Source of the DNA: WS-9 sp036274595
GTDB taxonomy: Bacteria; Eisenbacteria; RBG-16-71-46; SZUA-252
NCBI GenBank assembly: GCA_036274595.1
Contig: DASUFL010000031.1
Location: forward strand, 1 to 15,218
Length of the DNA: 15,218 nucleotides
Direction: 5' to 3'
Positions within the stretch are counted from its first letter, which is position 1, and every line of letters begins with the position of its first letter. Of the stretch, positions 1 through 7,230 are shown piece by piece. The notes beneath the pieces are model-generated. The model did not search any database. It was not told where the DNA came from and was given only the letters and a program-made list of their open reading frames with translations. A program made the translations under genes and the position numbers.

Positions 1-285
1 CAGGGGCGCGGCCTCTTCGGCCACTGGCTTTGGCGCGCTCTTCGAGCTCTTCGACGACTTCTTGGAGGGCTTCGTCGAGGTCTTCGCCGGAGCCGGCGCC
101 GGCGCCGGAGCCGTCGTCGTCGTGGACTGGGAGGCCTGGACAGCCGCCTCGGAGACCGGCGGGCGGGACGACGTCGCGTCCTCGGCCTTCGCGCGCGGCG
201 CGGCGAAGAGGGCGAGCGCGACGAGTGCGGTCAGCCACGCGATGGCGCGCGAGACCTTGGTCTCGAACTTCGGAAAGGCCTGCAT
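1..285 (-). CDS. Secreted Ala/Pro/Ser/Lys-rich protein, N-terminal part (runs off window edge)
   Basis: Ninety-five codons are visible and the frame is still open at base 1, so the C-terminus is missing. The ATG at 285-283 follows GGAGGAGGGAGACCG, a strong ribosome binding site that starts just after the TAA stop of the TonB gene, only 15 nt away. The N-terminus has a charged start (MQAFPKFETKVSRA), a hydrophobic core (IAWLTALVALALFAA) and a plausible signal peptidase site after AKA, about residue 34. After that come a Thr run, four Ala-Pro pairs (residues 58-66) and a Lys/Ser stretch (KTSTKPSKKSSKSSKSAPKP), which looks like a flexible, basic periplasmic linker. Its place as the last visible gene of the ExbBD-TonB operon suggests an envelope partner of that complex. 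No folded domain is visible yet, so I give no function; a peptidoglycan-binding or TolA/TonB-like protein would fit. Confidence 0.75.
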   Translation of the reverse strand, partial: MQAFPKFETKVSRAIAWLTALVALALFAAPRAKAEDATSSRPPVSEAAVQASQSTTTTAPAPAPAPAKTSTKPSKKSSKSSKSAPKPVAEEAAPL

Positions 286-300
286 CGGTCTCCCTCCTCC

Positions 301-1242
301 TTACCCGGCGCTGCGGAGCCGGAAGTGGAACGTGATCGTGCCCCACTGCTCTCCGGTCCGTCCGTTCTTCAGGGGCTCGAACCGCCACGCGCGGAGCGCC
401 GTGCGGGCGTTGTCGTCGAAATCACCGAATCCCGCCGTCTTCTGGACGAGGATGTTCTCCTTCACGGTCCCGTCCGGCCGCACGACGAAGTAGAGCGTCA
501 CCGATCCTTCGACGGCCTCCTTCTTCGCCCAGTCCGGATAGGTCGGCAGCGTGTAGAAGAGAACCGGCCGGTCCGCGATCGGTCCCGCGAGCGAGGCGCC
601 CGCGATGGTGCGCTGCGCCGTCGCGTCGCCCGGCTTGGACGGCGCGGCCGCTTCCGACTTGCCCGCCTGGATGGAAGCCGGCGCCAGCGAAGCCGGAGCG
701 CCGGGCGTGCCGCCACGCGACAGCTCGAGCGGAGGACCGCCCGTTCCGCCGCCGCGGTTCAGCTTCACGGGCGCCGTCCCGGTGCCGCCAGGCGCGCCCA
801 CGGTCGCCGGGCTCGATCCGAAGAGCGAGGCCGTGGGGGACCCCGTAACCGTGCCGACCGGAAGCGTGTTCTGGCGCTGCATCGCGGCCAGCCGCGAGTT
901 CAGCTGGTCCTGGAAGGTGTTGGGTACCTGTGGATCGAGCGCGACGTCGCCGCTTCGCTCCATGCGGATGAAGTGCGCGTCCGTCTGGCTCTCCTTGGGG
1001 GCGCCCTTCACGGTCTCTTCCTGGCGCTGGGGCGCCGGCGCCGGGGCCGCCGCGGCCGCGGGATTGAGATCCCCCGGCTCGAGCAGCACGACCTCGGTCA
1101 CGATCGGAAGATCCTGGGTCGTCGTCTTGAACGAGGTGAACCACAAGAAAAGGAGCACGTGGACGACGAAGCTGATGATCATGGTCCACTGCGTCCTGCG
1201 GCGGACCAGCTCCTGATCGATGCGAAGGGCGGCGGCGGTCAC
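301..1242 (-). CDS. TonB-family energy transducer
   Basis: A 313-residue TonB-type protein that would transmit energy from the inner-membrane ExbB/ExbD motor to an outer-membrane partner. It starts with GTG at 1242, sharing a 4-nt GTGA overlap with the stop of the preceding exbD gene; GGAGG lies about 8 nt upstream. Residues 20-36 form one membrane segment containing Ser24-x3-His28, the same spacing as the Ser16/His20 pair of E. coli TonB. A long Ala/Pro/Gly-rich periplasmic linker follows (about 45-225), with an Ala-Pro run near 62-71. Residues about 234-311 form the TonB C-terminal domain: TYPDWAKKEAVEGSVTL, a VxPDGxV turn at 254-260, and the closing RAWRFEPLKNG motif at 284-294. The linker is not the classic Pro-Glu/Pro-Lys type and has a double RGG(G)T-type repeat near 160-183. 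No TonB-dependent receptor gene is nearby. The family call is firm; the partner is unknown. Confidence 0.93.
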   Translation of the reverse strand: MTAAALRIDQELVRRRTQWTMIISFVVHVLLFLWFTSFKTTTQDLPIVTEVVLLEPGDLNPAAAAAPAPAPQRQEETVKGAPKESQTDAHFIRMERSGDVALDPQVPNTFQDQLNSRLAAMQRQNTLPVGTVTGSPTASLFGSSPATVGAPGGTGTAPVKLNRGGGTGGPPLELSRGGTPGAPASLAPASIQAGKSEAAAPSKPGDATAQRTIAGASLAGPIADRPVLFYTLPTYPDWAKKEAVEGSVTLYFVVRPDGTVKENILVQKTAGFGDFDDNARTALRAWRFEPLKNGRTGEQWGTITFHFRLRSAG

Positions 1243-1667
1243 CGGGTGGCCTCCGTCTTCTGGCGCGTCGCGATCGCGAGGTGTGTGGCCCCGGCCCCGC
1301 GCGCCTCCTCGAGAAGCTTCTGGACCGCGGTGTAGGGCGCGCCCGAGTCCGCGCGCACCACCACGAGCACATCGTTGTTCCCAGCCTTGGCCAGGTGGGT
1401 CTGAAGCACCGCCGGAAGCCCGTCGGACGTGACGACCTCGTCATCCACCGCGAGCGCTCCCGTGCTCGACAGCGTGATGCTCACGTTCCGTTCGTCCTCG
1501 GAGTCGCGCGACCGCGCCTGCGGCAGGTCGACCGGAAGGTCGGCCACCGACATGAGCGGCGCCGTCACGAGGAGGATGATCACGAGCACCAGCGAGACGT
1601 CGATGATCGGAACAACGTTCACCTTGGTGATCGGCAGGTGATATCCGGGTACGCGCATGCGACGCAT
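1239..1667 (-). CDS. ExbD/TolR-family proton-channel subunit, copy nearest tonB
   Basis: A 142-residue ExbD/TolR protein, the normal family length. It has a short cytoplasmic tail, one membrane helix at about 20-36 and a periplasmic domain at about 60-135. The proton-carrying aspartate, equivalent to Asp25 of E. coli ExbD, is Asp23 within NVVPIIDVSLVLVIILLV. The periplasmic part ends in the usual pattern: a DVLVVVRADSGAPYTAVQKLL strand-helix segment followed by ATHLAIAT. The ATG at 1667 lies one base after the stop of the other exbD gene, and its GGAGG site sits inside that gene's end. The 3' end overlaps the tonB start by 4 nt, so translation of the three genes is probably coupled. Compared with its neighbour it has a longer N-terminus and an acidic DSEDERN stretch after the helix. 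It should pair with ExbB as a proton channel. Confidence 0.93.
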   Translation of the reverse strand: MRRMRVPGYHLPITKVNVVPIIDVSLVLVIILLVTAPLMSVADLPVDLPQARSRDSEDERNVSITLSSTGALAVDDEVVTSDGLPAVLQTHLAKAGNNDVLVVVRADSGAPYTAVQKLLEEARGAGATHLAIATRQKTEATR

Positions 1668-1668
1668 G

Positions 1669-2076
1669 TCAGCCTCCCACCACGGCGATCTGGGCCGCGC
1701 CGCAGGCCTTGGCGTCGTCGAGGACGCTCACGAACGCTCCATGGGAGATCCCCTCGCCGCAGCGCACGATGACGAGCTTGGTGGTGCTCGCCTCGAGGAG
1801 CGGCTTCAAGAGTCCCTGAAGGCTCGAGCGCGGAATCTGGTTCTGGTTCACGACCACTACATCCGGAGAGACGAGGGTGATCTCCACCCGCTCCGACTTC
1901 GCCGTGAATGCTGCCTTCTGGCCGGCCTTGGAGGCGCGCTGGACCGCGATGCTCGACTGGAACGCCATCGGCGTGGAGACGAGCAGGATGATGACCAGCA
2001 CCAGGCAGACGTCGATCAGTGGCGTCATGTTCGGCTCGTGGATCGCCTCTTCATGCCGCATGCGGGTTCGGCGCAC
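1669..2076 (-). CDS. ExbD/TolR-family proton-channel subunit, copy nearest exbB
   Basis: A second ExbD/TolR protein of 135 residues, clearly different in sequence from the copy downstream, so not a recent duplicate. The N-terminal signature is textbook: NMTPLIDVCLVLVIILLV, with the channel aspartate at Asp22 and a helix from about 19 to 36. The periplasmic domain has the NQNQI strand and the KLVIVRCGEGISHGAFVSVL segment near the C-terminus. It contains three cysteines (one in the helix, two in the periplasmic part), which the other copy lacks. The start is GTG at 2076, chosen because AAGGAGG lies 5 nt upstream; this site overlaps the TAA stop of exbB. Two ExbD-type genes with one ExbB-type gene suggest either a mixed ExbD dimer in one motor or two alternative motors. 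Confidence 0.93.
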   Translation of the reverse strand: MRRTRMRHEEAIHEPNMTPLIDVCLVLVIILLVSTPMAFQSSIAVQRASKAGQKAAFTAKSERVEITLVSPDVVVVNQNQIPRSSLQGLLKPLLEASTTKLVIVRCGEGISHGAFVSVLDDAKACGAAQIAVVGG

Positions 2077-2086
2077 CGGAGCCTCC

Positions 2087-2743
2087 TTAGGCGACGCGAA
2101 CGGTGGTCTGGACGGAAGGCTTGGACTGGCGCAGGCCGCCGCTCAACCGCAGCGTCCGTGCGTGGTTCTCGCTGATCGTCAACATGACGCCCATCCGGCG
2201 TACGAAGTTGTTGTAGAGGAGCACCGCCGGCACGGCGACGAGAAGGCCCGCGGCCGTGGTGAAGAGCGCTTCGGCGACGCCCGCCGCGACCACCGACGGA
2301 CCGGCCGAGCCCGTGCGCGCCATGTCGTGGAACGCGCGCATGATGCCCCACACGGTGCCGAGGAGGCCGATGAGCGGCGCCACGTTGCCCATGGTGCCGA
2401 TGAAGCCGAGGTTCCGCTCGAGCTGGAGGCGCTGCTCGCTCATCGCGATGTGCAGCCTCTCCTCGAAGGCTTCCGGCTGCTCGTCCATCGCGCGGATGAC
2501 TTCCGCGGCGACCGGGCCGAACGGATGCCGGTCGACGGCGCAGACCCGGATCGCCTCTTCCTTGTTGCCGGAGCGCAGCGCCACGAGCGCGGACGCGAGG
2601 AGCGCGTCCGGGTTGCTGCGGCGCTTCCAGAAGTAGATGATGCGCTCGATGGCGAAGCCCAGTGTGAGCACGCTGCAGACCAGGATGACGCACATGACGG
2701 GACTCGTGCGCATCGCTTCGATCCAATCGAAATTCTCGAACAT
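2087..2743 (-). CDS. ExbB/TolQ/MotA-family proton-channel protein
   Basis: A 218-residue ExbB/TolQ protein, forming the pentameric inner-membrane channel that surrounds ExbD and uses the proton gradient. Three membrane helices are visible at about 16-35, 118-138 and 156-178, with the large cytoplasmic loop between the first two, as in the family. The two conserved pore-lining signatures are present: GNVAPLIGLLGTVWGI at 119-134 (Thr130 at the place of E. coli ExbB Thr148) and AEALFTTAAGLLVAVPAVL at 157-175 (Thr162/Thr163 near E. coli Thr181). The ATG at 2743 is preceded by AAAGGAG at good spacing. It follows the TPR gene by 45 nt, which contains a modest GC hairpin (stem 2767-2771 with 2779-2783). 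It is slightly shorter than E. coli ExbB (244 aa). TolQ is the alternative name, but the TonB neighbour favours ExbB. Confidence 0.94.
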   Translation of the reverse strand: MFENFDWIEAMRTSPVMCVILVCSVLTLGFAIERIIYFWKRRSNPDALLASALVALRSGNKEEAIRVCAVDRHPFGPVAAEVIRAMDEQPEAFEERLHIAMSEQRLQLERNLGFIGTMGNVAPLIGLLGTVWGIMRAFHDMARTGSAGPSVVAAGVAEALFTTAAGLLVAVPAVLLYNNFVRRMGVMLTISENHARTLRLSGGLRQSKPSVQTTVRVA

Positions 2744-2788
2744 CGTCCTCGCTCCTTTCGGTACCTGGCCGGTTGCGGCGGCCGTTCG

Positions 2789-5700
2789 TTAGCGCTTCTT
2801 CGTTGCCCTGGGCTGAAGCTGCTGGGCGCGGCCGGCCGCGGCTGCGGCCAATTCGCCGTCCTTGGAGTTCTGCGCGATGTCGCGATACGCCGTGTACGCC
2901 CGCGCGTAGTCCTTCTTCGCCTCGTAGAGCGCCGCGCAGCGGGCGAGCGCGGAGAGGCGGAACGGGTTCTTCCGGTCGGGCGACGCCACGGCCCTGTTGT
3001 AGGACTTGAGCGCGCCGTCGACGTCGTTCTGCTGCTCCAAGCTGTGGCCGACCCGGTACAGGAGCTCCACGCTGAGCGCCCCCGAAGGATTCGAGTCGAG
3101 CGCCTTCTTGAACTCCTCGAGCGCTTCCACGTTCTCGCCGGCCGCCTCGTGGAGATCGCCGAGCTGGTACGCCACGTCCGCGGCGCGCTTGTCGCCGGGG
3201 TGGTCCGTGCGGTACGCGAGGAGCGTCGTCTTCGCTTCCGCCGGCTGGCCGAGCTGCCGCTGGCAGAGCGCGAGGTTGTAGCGCGACGCCGCGCGCACGT
3301 CCGTGGTCGCGCTCTCGCCCAGGACCTGCGTGAACGAGACCGCCGCGCGCATGAAGTCCTGCCCCTGGAAGTACTGGAGCCCCAGCTGGAACTCAGCCGT
3401 CGGGCGAAGCTCGCTCGACGGGAAGAAGGCGAGGAACTGCTCGTACGCGAGGCGCGACTGCTCGACAGACCCCGCCTTGGCGTAGGAGTCGGCGAGCAGG
3501 AACTGCGCGTCGTCCGCGGCCGAGTAGCCGGGGAACTGGCTCACGACGCGGCGGAAGCCGTCCGCGGCCTCGGCGTACTTCTTGTCCTGATAGGACGCCT
3601 TCGCGATCTGGAAGAGCGCGTCCGCCGCGAAGGCGCTCGTCGGATATTGCTCGACCAGCTTGGCCAGCTCGGCCGTGCCCTTGGCGGTCTGCCCGAGGCG
3701 GTAGAGCGACGCCTCGGTCCCGCGCTGCGCTTCCTTGGAGTAGGGCGTGTCGGGGAAGCGCGCGATGACCTCGGAGTAGCCCTCGAGGGCCGCGGCGTCG
3801 TGGCCCGCGTTGTACTCGCACTGACCCAGACGGAGCATCGCCAGCGCGGCCGCGTCGGTCTGCGCGAAGTTCTGGAGCAGGCCGCGGTAGCAGCGCTTCG
3901 CGTCTTCATACCGTTGAGCTTCGAAATAGAGGTCGCCGGCGCGCGCCCACGCCTTCTCGGCGATCGGCGCGCTCGCGCTGTCCTTCACGATCGCTTCCCA
4001 GTGATCCACCGCGTCGCCGGCGCGGTTCAGGCGCAGGCAGGCGAGGCCGGCCTGGTAGTGCGCCAGCATCCGCTTCGGGTGGGCCGGGTAGCGCTTCAGG
4101 AAGACCGCGTAGGCGTCGGCCGCCGCCCGATAGTTCTTCTGGTTGAACCGGTCGTGCGCGATGTCGAGATAGGCGCTCGACACGATGTCGGTCCGGCCGG
4201 TGCCGCCATAGCGGGCCACGAGCCGCTCCTCGGTCGCGATGGCGAGACTGTCGCGCCCCTCGCGGGCGTAGCTCCAGGCGAGGAGCTTCGTCGCGGACGC
4301 GCCGACCGCGTGGTCGGGGAAGTCGCGCATCAGCTTTTCGAGCGTCGCCTGCGCCTCGGGATACCGCGCCTGCGCCGCGGAGGCGTCCGCGTCGATGAGA
4401 AGTGCGTAGGCGCGCCAGGGCGAGGAGCTCGGCGGCATCTTCTGCAGGAGCATGTGCGGCGCCCCCGCGAGCTGACCCAGGTCGCCCGCCTGGTGATACG
4501 AGTAGAGAAGGAGGCAGAGGGCCGCGTCCACCAGCTCGAGGCGCTCCGACGACTTGAACATGTCGAGGTTGGGGTGCTCCATCTGCGCCACGTAGCGATC
4601 GAGCACGATCTGGAAGTACGGGGCCGCGACGCGCGGCTTGTTCTGCGACAGGAGACCGACGCCGGCGAGATACGCCGCCGCCGGGGCCTCGGGCTCGAGC
4701 GGATAGCCGGACACCACCGCCTGGTAGCTTCCGGTGGCGTCGTTCTTCCGGCCCATGGCGTCGAGGCAGCGGCCCACCGCGTACTGCGCGCTCGCCGCGA
4801 CGGAGTGCTGGAAGTACTCCTTGAGCACACGGTTCATCTCGACGATCGCCTCGGGGTACTGGCCGCGGTCCATGAGGACCTCGCCGACGAGGAACTGCGC
4901 GCGCGCGGCGACGTCGGAGCGGCCGTAGCGCTCCACGATGCCGCGCAGGATGGCGAGCGCGGAGTCCGGGCTGCCCGACAGATAGAGACAGCCCGCGCCC
5001 CGAACTTCCGCCTCACCGATGACCGTCGGATCCTCGGCCTTCTTGGTCACGCGCGAGAACTCCTCGGTCGCGCTCCGATAGTCCTTGGCGAGGAGGAACG
5101 CGTCCGCCTTGGCCAGCATCGCGGGGTCCTTGAGCGGGGAATCGGGGTACCGATCCGCCACCTCCTGGAACGCCGCCGCGGACTGGAGCACCGCGCCCTG
5201 CGCGCGGTAGCAGAGCCCGCGCAGATACGAAGCGGCCGGTCCGGTCGTCTTGATCCCCACCGCCGCGAGCGCATCGACAGGCTTGCCCTGAGTATAGAGG
5301 AGCGTCCCCTTCGCGAGCGTCACGCGCGGATCGGTCTCGAGCCACGGCTGCGACTGTGAAAGCAGCGCGAGCTGCTTGGTCGCCACCGTCGCGTCGCCGC
5401 GACGGAGCGCGTTCCAGGCCTGGGCCAGCGTGGCCTCGCCGCGGAGCGGACTCTGCGGGTACTTGTCCATCCACCCCTTCCAGTCGTCCGCGGCTTCCTT
5501 GTCGCGGCCCTGGAGCTCCTTCATGTGGATCGCCGCGAACTCCGCATCATCCGTGAAGTAGTTCTTGTCGCCCATCTTGCCCGCGGCCGTCCGCCATCCC
5601 TGCTCGGCCCCCGTGTAGTCCTGGAGCTCGAAGCGGATCTGCGCGGAGAGCGCCCGCGCGGCCGCCTGCTCGTCGTCCGACAGATCGCCCTTGAGCACGG

Positions 5701-5926
5701 AACCGACCGTGCCGTCGAGCTCCTCGAGCGCCGCCTGACGATCGGCTCCGGCCAGGAGTCGCGCGGCCTCGAACGAGAGTCCCGCTTCCCTGAGCGCCGC
5801 GGGCGCGGCCTTCTTGTCGATCTCCGGCTTCTTGTCGCCCGCCCCCGCCGCGGCGGGCGCGAAGAGCGCCGCCGCGAGCAGGAGGTGAGCGAAGGTCCGG
5901 TTGAGGCGGCCGATTCGGGTGGTCAT
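2789..5926 (-). CDS. Large exported TPR-repeat protein
   Basis: A 1045-residue protein made almost entirely of tetratricopeptide-like helical repeats, from about residue 45 to the C-terminus. Recurrent features are the Tyr/Phe-Pro ends of helix pairs (DKYPQSPL, DRYPDSPL, ARFPDTPY, SQFPGYSA, AFFPSSEL, KRYPAHPK), of the kind seen in BamD/YbgF-type TPRs, and classic units near the end (ALEEFKKALDSNP, ALKSYNRAVASP, AYTAYRDIAQ). The N-terminus (MTTRIGRLNRTFAHLLLAAALFAPAAAGAG) is a signal peptide with likely cleavage after about residue 28-30. I see no lipobox cysteine, so a soluble or loosely attached periplasmic protein is expected. The ATG at 5926 overlaps the stop of the PorV-like gene (ATGA), implying translational coupling. 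The protein is probably a scaffold linking the outer-membrane barrel and the ExbBD-TonB motor. TPR proteins are often found in Ton-type loci, but the exact role here is inference. Confidence 0.9.
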   Translation of the reverse strand: MTTRIGRLNRTFAHLLLAAALFAPAAAGAGDKKPEIDKKAAPAALREAGLSFEAARLLAGADRQAALEELDGTVGSVLKGDLSDDEQAAARALSAQIRFELQDYTGAEQGWRTAAGKMGDKNYFTDDAEFAAIHMKELQGRDKEAADDWKGWMDKYPQSPLRGEATLAQAWNALRRGDATVATKQLALLSQSQPWLETDPRVTLAKGTLLYTQGKPVDALAAVGIKTTGPAASYLRGLCYRAQGAVLQSAAAFQEVADRYPDSPLKDPAMLAKADAFLLAKDYRSATEEFSRVTKKAEDPTVIGEAEVRGAGCLYLSGSPDSALAILRGIVERYGRSDVAARAQFLVGEVLMDRGQYPEAIVEMNRVLKEYFQHSVAASAQYAVGRCLDAMGRKNDATGSYQAVVSGYPLEPEAPAAAYLAGVGLLSQNKPRVAAPYFQIVLDRYVAQMEHPNLDMFKSSERLELVDAALCLLLYSYHQAGDLGQLAGAPHMLLQKMPPSSSPWRAYALLIDADASAAQARYPEAQATLEKLMRDFPDHAVGASATKLLAWSYAREGRDSLAIATEERLVARYGGTGRTDIVSSAYLDIAHDRFNQKNYRAAADAYAVFLKRYPAHPKRMLAHYQAGLACLRLNRAGDAVDHWEAIVKDSASAPIAEKAWARAGDLYFEAQRYEDAKRCYRGLLQNFAQTDAAALAMLRLGQCEYNAGHDAAALEGYSEVIARFPDTPYSKEAQRGTEASLYRLGQTAKGTAELAKLVEQYPTSAFAADALFQIAKASYQDKKYAEAADGFRRVVSQFPGYSAADDAQFLLADSYAKAGSVEQSRLAYEQFLAFFPSSELRPTAEFQLGLQYFQGQDFMRAAVSFTQVLGESATTDVRAASRYNLALCQRQLGQPAEAKTTLLAYRTDHPGDKRAADVAYQLGDLHEAAGENVEALEEFKKALDSNPSGALSVELLYRVGHSLEQQNDVDGALKSYNRAVASPDRKNPFRLSALARCAALYEAKKDYARAYTAYRDIAQNSKDGELAAAAAGRAQQLQPRATKKR

Positions 5927-7215
5927 GGCTTCGTTCCCTCGTTGCCGGTGTTGCCAGGCTCGACCGGGATCACGGGAACCGATCCCTGCGGTCCGCCGGT
6001 CGAGATCTGGACCACGCGCGTATGGCTCTCGATCACGCGTCCCTCGACGTCATGCACCGTGAGGGTGTAGCGATAGTCTCCGTCCGGCAGCGGAAGGCCG
6101 GTCTCGTCCTTGCCGTCCCACAGGAGATGGGCCGGCGGGACGCCCTTACCGCCGAAGGTCCGGACGGTTTCATCGGACTTGTTGAGGAGCGTCAGGGTCC
6201 AGCTCTCGGTCTCCGCCTTGGTCCGCGCGTTCAGGTCGATCTTGGTGACCGCCTTCTCGCCGGTCGGGGAGAACACTTCGGGCTCCGCCTGCGCCTTCGC
6301 GAAGAAGCCGCCGAACCGGTAGCTGAGGCCGACCCGGTGCTCGAGGCCGAGCGGGTGATCCTGGACGCCGTAGTCGAACTGGTACTTGCCCGCGAAGCGA
6401 TAGGAGAGGCCGCCCGCCGGCTCCTGGTCGTCCATGCCGACCCGGAGTCCGATCATCGGCTGCACCCAGTACTCGGTGCCGCCGCGGAAGCGCATGCCCG
6501 GCCCGTCCGCCTGGTCCATCTCGGCGGAGAGGAGGCCGCGGCCGTTCAGCACGACGGCCGAGAAGCCGCCGCGGATCTCCATCGGGTAGGTCTCCTTCGT
6601 GTCGCGGAGCGTCAGGTTCGGGCCTCCCACGTTGAGCGCGGAGACGCCGACCTTGAGATTCGGGGTGACGTTGTAGAGCGCGCCGATGTCGAAGCCGACG
6701 CCCGTCGCGTTCGACTCCTCGACGGACTGCTTCACCAGCTTGACGTTGGTCCCGAGCGCCAAGCGGGGATTGATTCCCTTCGCCATCGAGAAGATGTAGG
6801 CGGTCTCACCTTCCTTGAACGTTCCGAGCGGATCGTTCAGCTCGTTCGTGCGCTCGAAATTGCCCGAGCTCAGATTGACGATGCTGAGCCCGAAGCTCGG
6901 GAGCTTGTTCCCGGGCACCGCGAAGTTGAGCGCGTTGATCGAGGTCTCGTCGAAGAGCTGCGAGGTCTCGAACCGGAGCTCGTTCGGCACGAGCGTCGCG
7001 AGTCCGGCCGGGTTCCAGATGGCCGCGGTCGCCTCGTCGGCCACGCCGACGAACGCTCCACCGAGGCCGATCGTGCGCGCCGTCACGTACGTCGACAGCC
7101 ACGAGCCGGGCGCGCCTCCATCTTCCTGCTCCGCCGCCATCGCGGTCCCTGCGCTGAGGACGAGGGCCGCCGCGGCCGCGGTCCAGACTTTCATCCACCG
7201 ATCGGTGCGGTTCAT
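5923..7215 (-). CDS. PorV/PorQ-family outer-membrane barrel with FlgD-like C-terminal domain
   Basis: A 430-residue outer-membrane protein. Residues 1-28 are a signal peptide (cut near AMA-AEQ). Residues 46-73 carry the family hallmark, ARTIGLGGAFVGVADEATAA followed by IWNPAGLA, as in the PorV/PorQ (UPF0164, FadL-like) barrels. Alternating amphipathic strands run to about residue 305 (for example GLSYRFAGKYQFDYGV and RVGLSYRFGGFF). Residues about 320-405 are a FlgD-type Ig-like domain with WDGKDETGLPLPDGDYRYTL. The tail is Pro/Gly-rich. PorV in type IX secretion binds cargo C-terminal domains; here the gene directly follows a secreted protein with such a domain, 15 nt away, with GGAGG right after that gene's stop. 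Its own stop overlaps the TPR start. The barrel family is secure. A true PorV secretion role is inference, and the added Ig-like domain is not part of classical PorV. Confidence 0.87.
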   Translation of the reverse strand: MNRTDRWMKVWTAAAAALVLSAGTAMAAEQEDGGAPGSWLSTYVTARTIGLGGAFVGVADEATAAIWNPAGLATLVPNELRFETSQLFDETSINALNFAVPGNKLPSFGLSIVNLSSGNFERTNELNDPLGTFKEGETAYIFSMAKGINPRLALGTNVKLVKQSVEESNATGVGFDIGALYNVTPNLKVGVSALNVGGPNLTLRDTKETYPMEIRGGFSAVVLNGRGLLSAEMDQADGPGMRFRGGTEYWVQPMIGLRVGMDDQEPAGGLSYRFAGKYQFDYGVQDHPLGLEHRVGLSYRFGGFFAKAQAEPEVFSPTGEKAVTKIDLNARTKAETESWTLTLLNKSDETVRTFGGKGVPPAHLLWDGKDETGLPLPDGDYRYTLTVHDVEGRVIESHTRVVQISTGGPQGSVPVIPVEPGNTGNEGTKP

Positions 7216-7230
7216 GACGCTTCCCCCTCC

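Noticed and set aside
2767..2783. GC hairpin between the TPR gene and exbB as a terminator
   Set aside because: The stem is only 5 bp with no T-run, and it is followed at once by the exbB ribosome binding site, so read-through is more likely.
1877..5359. 1160-codon open frame on the plus strand
   Set aside because: It runs antisense to the TPR, ExbB and ExbD genes, is Arg/Glu/Leu/Val-rich without any domain, and is explained by GC-rich third positions of the real genes.
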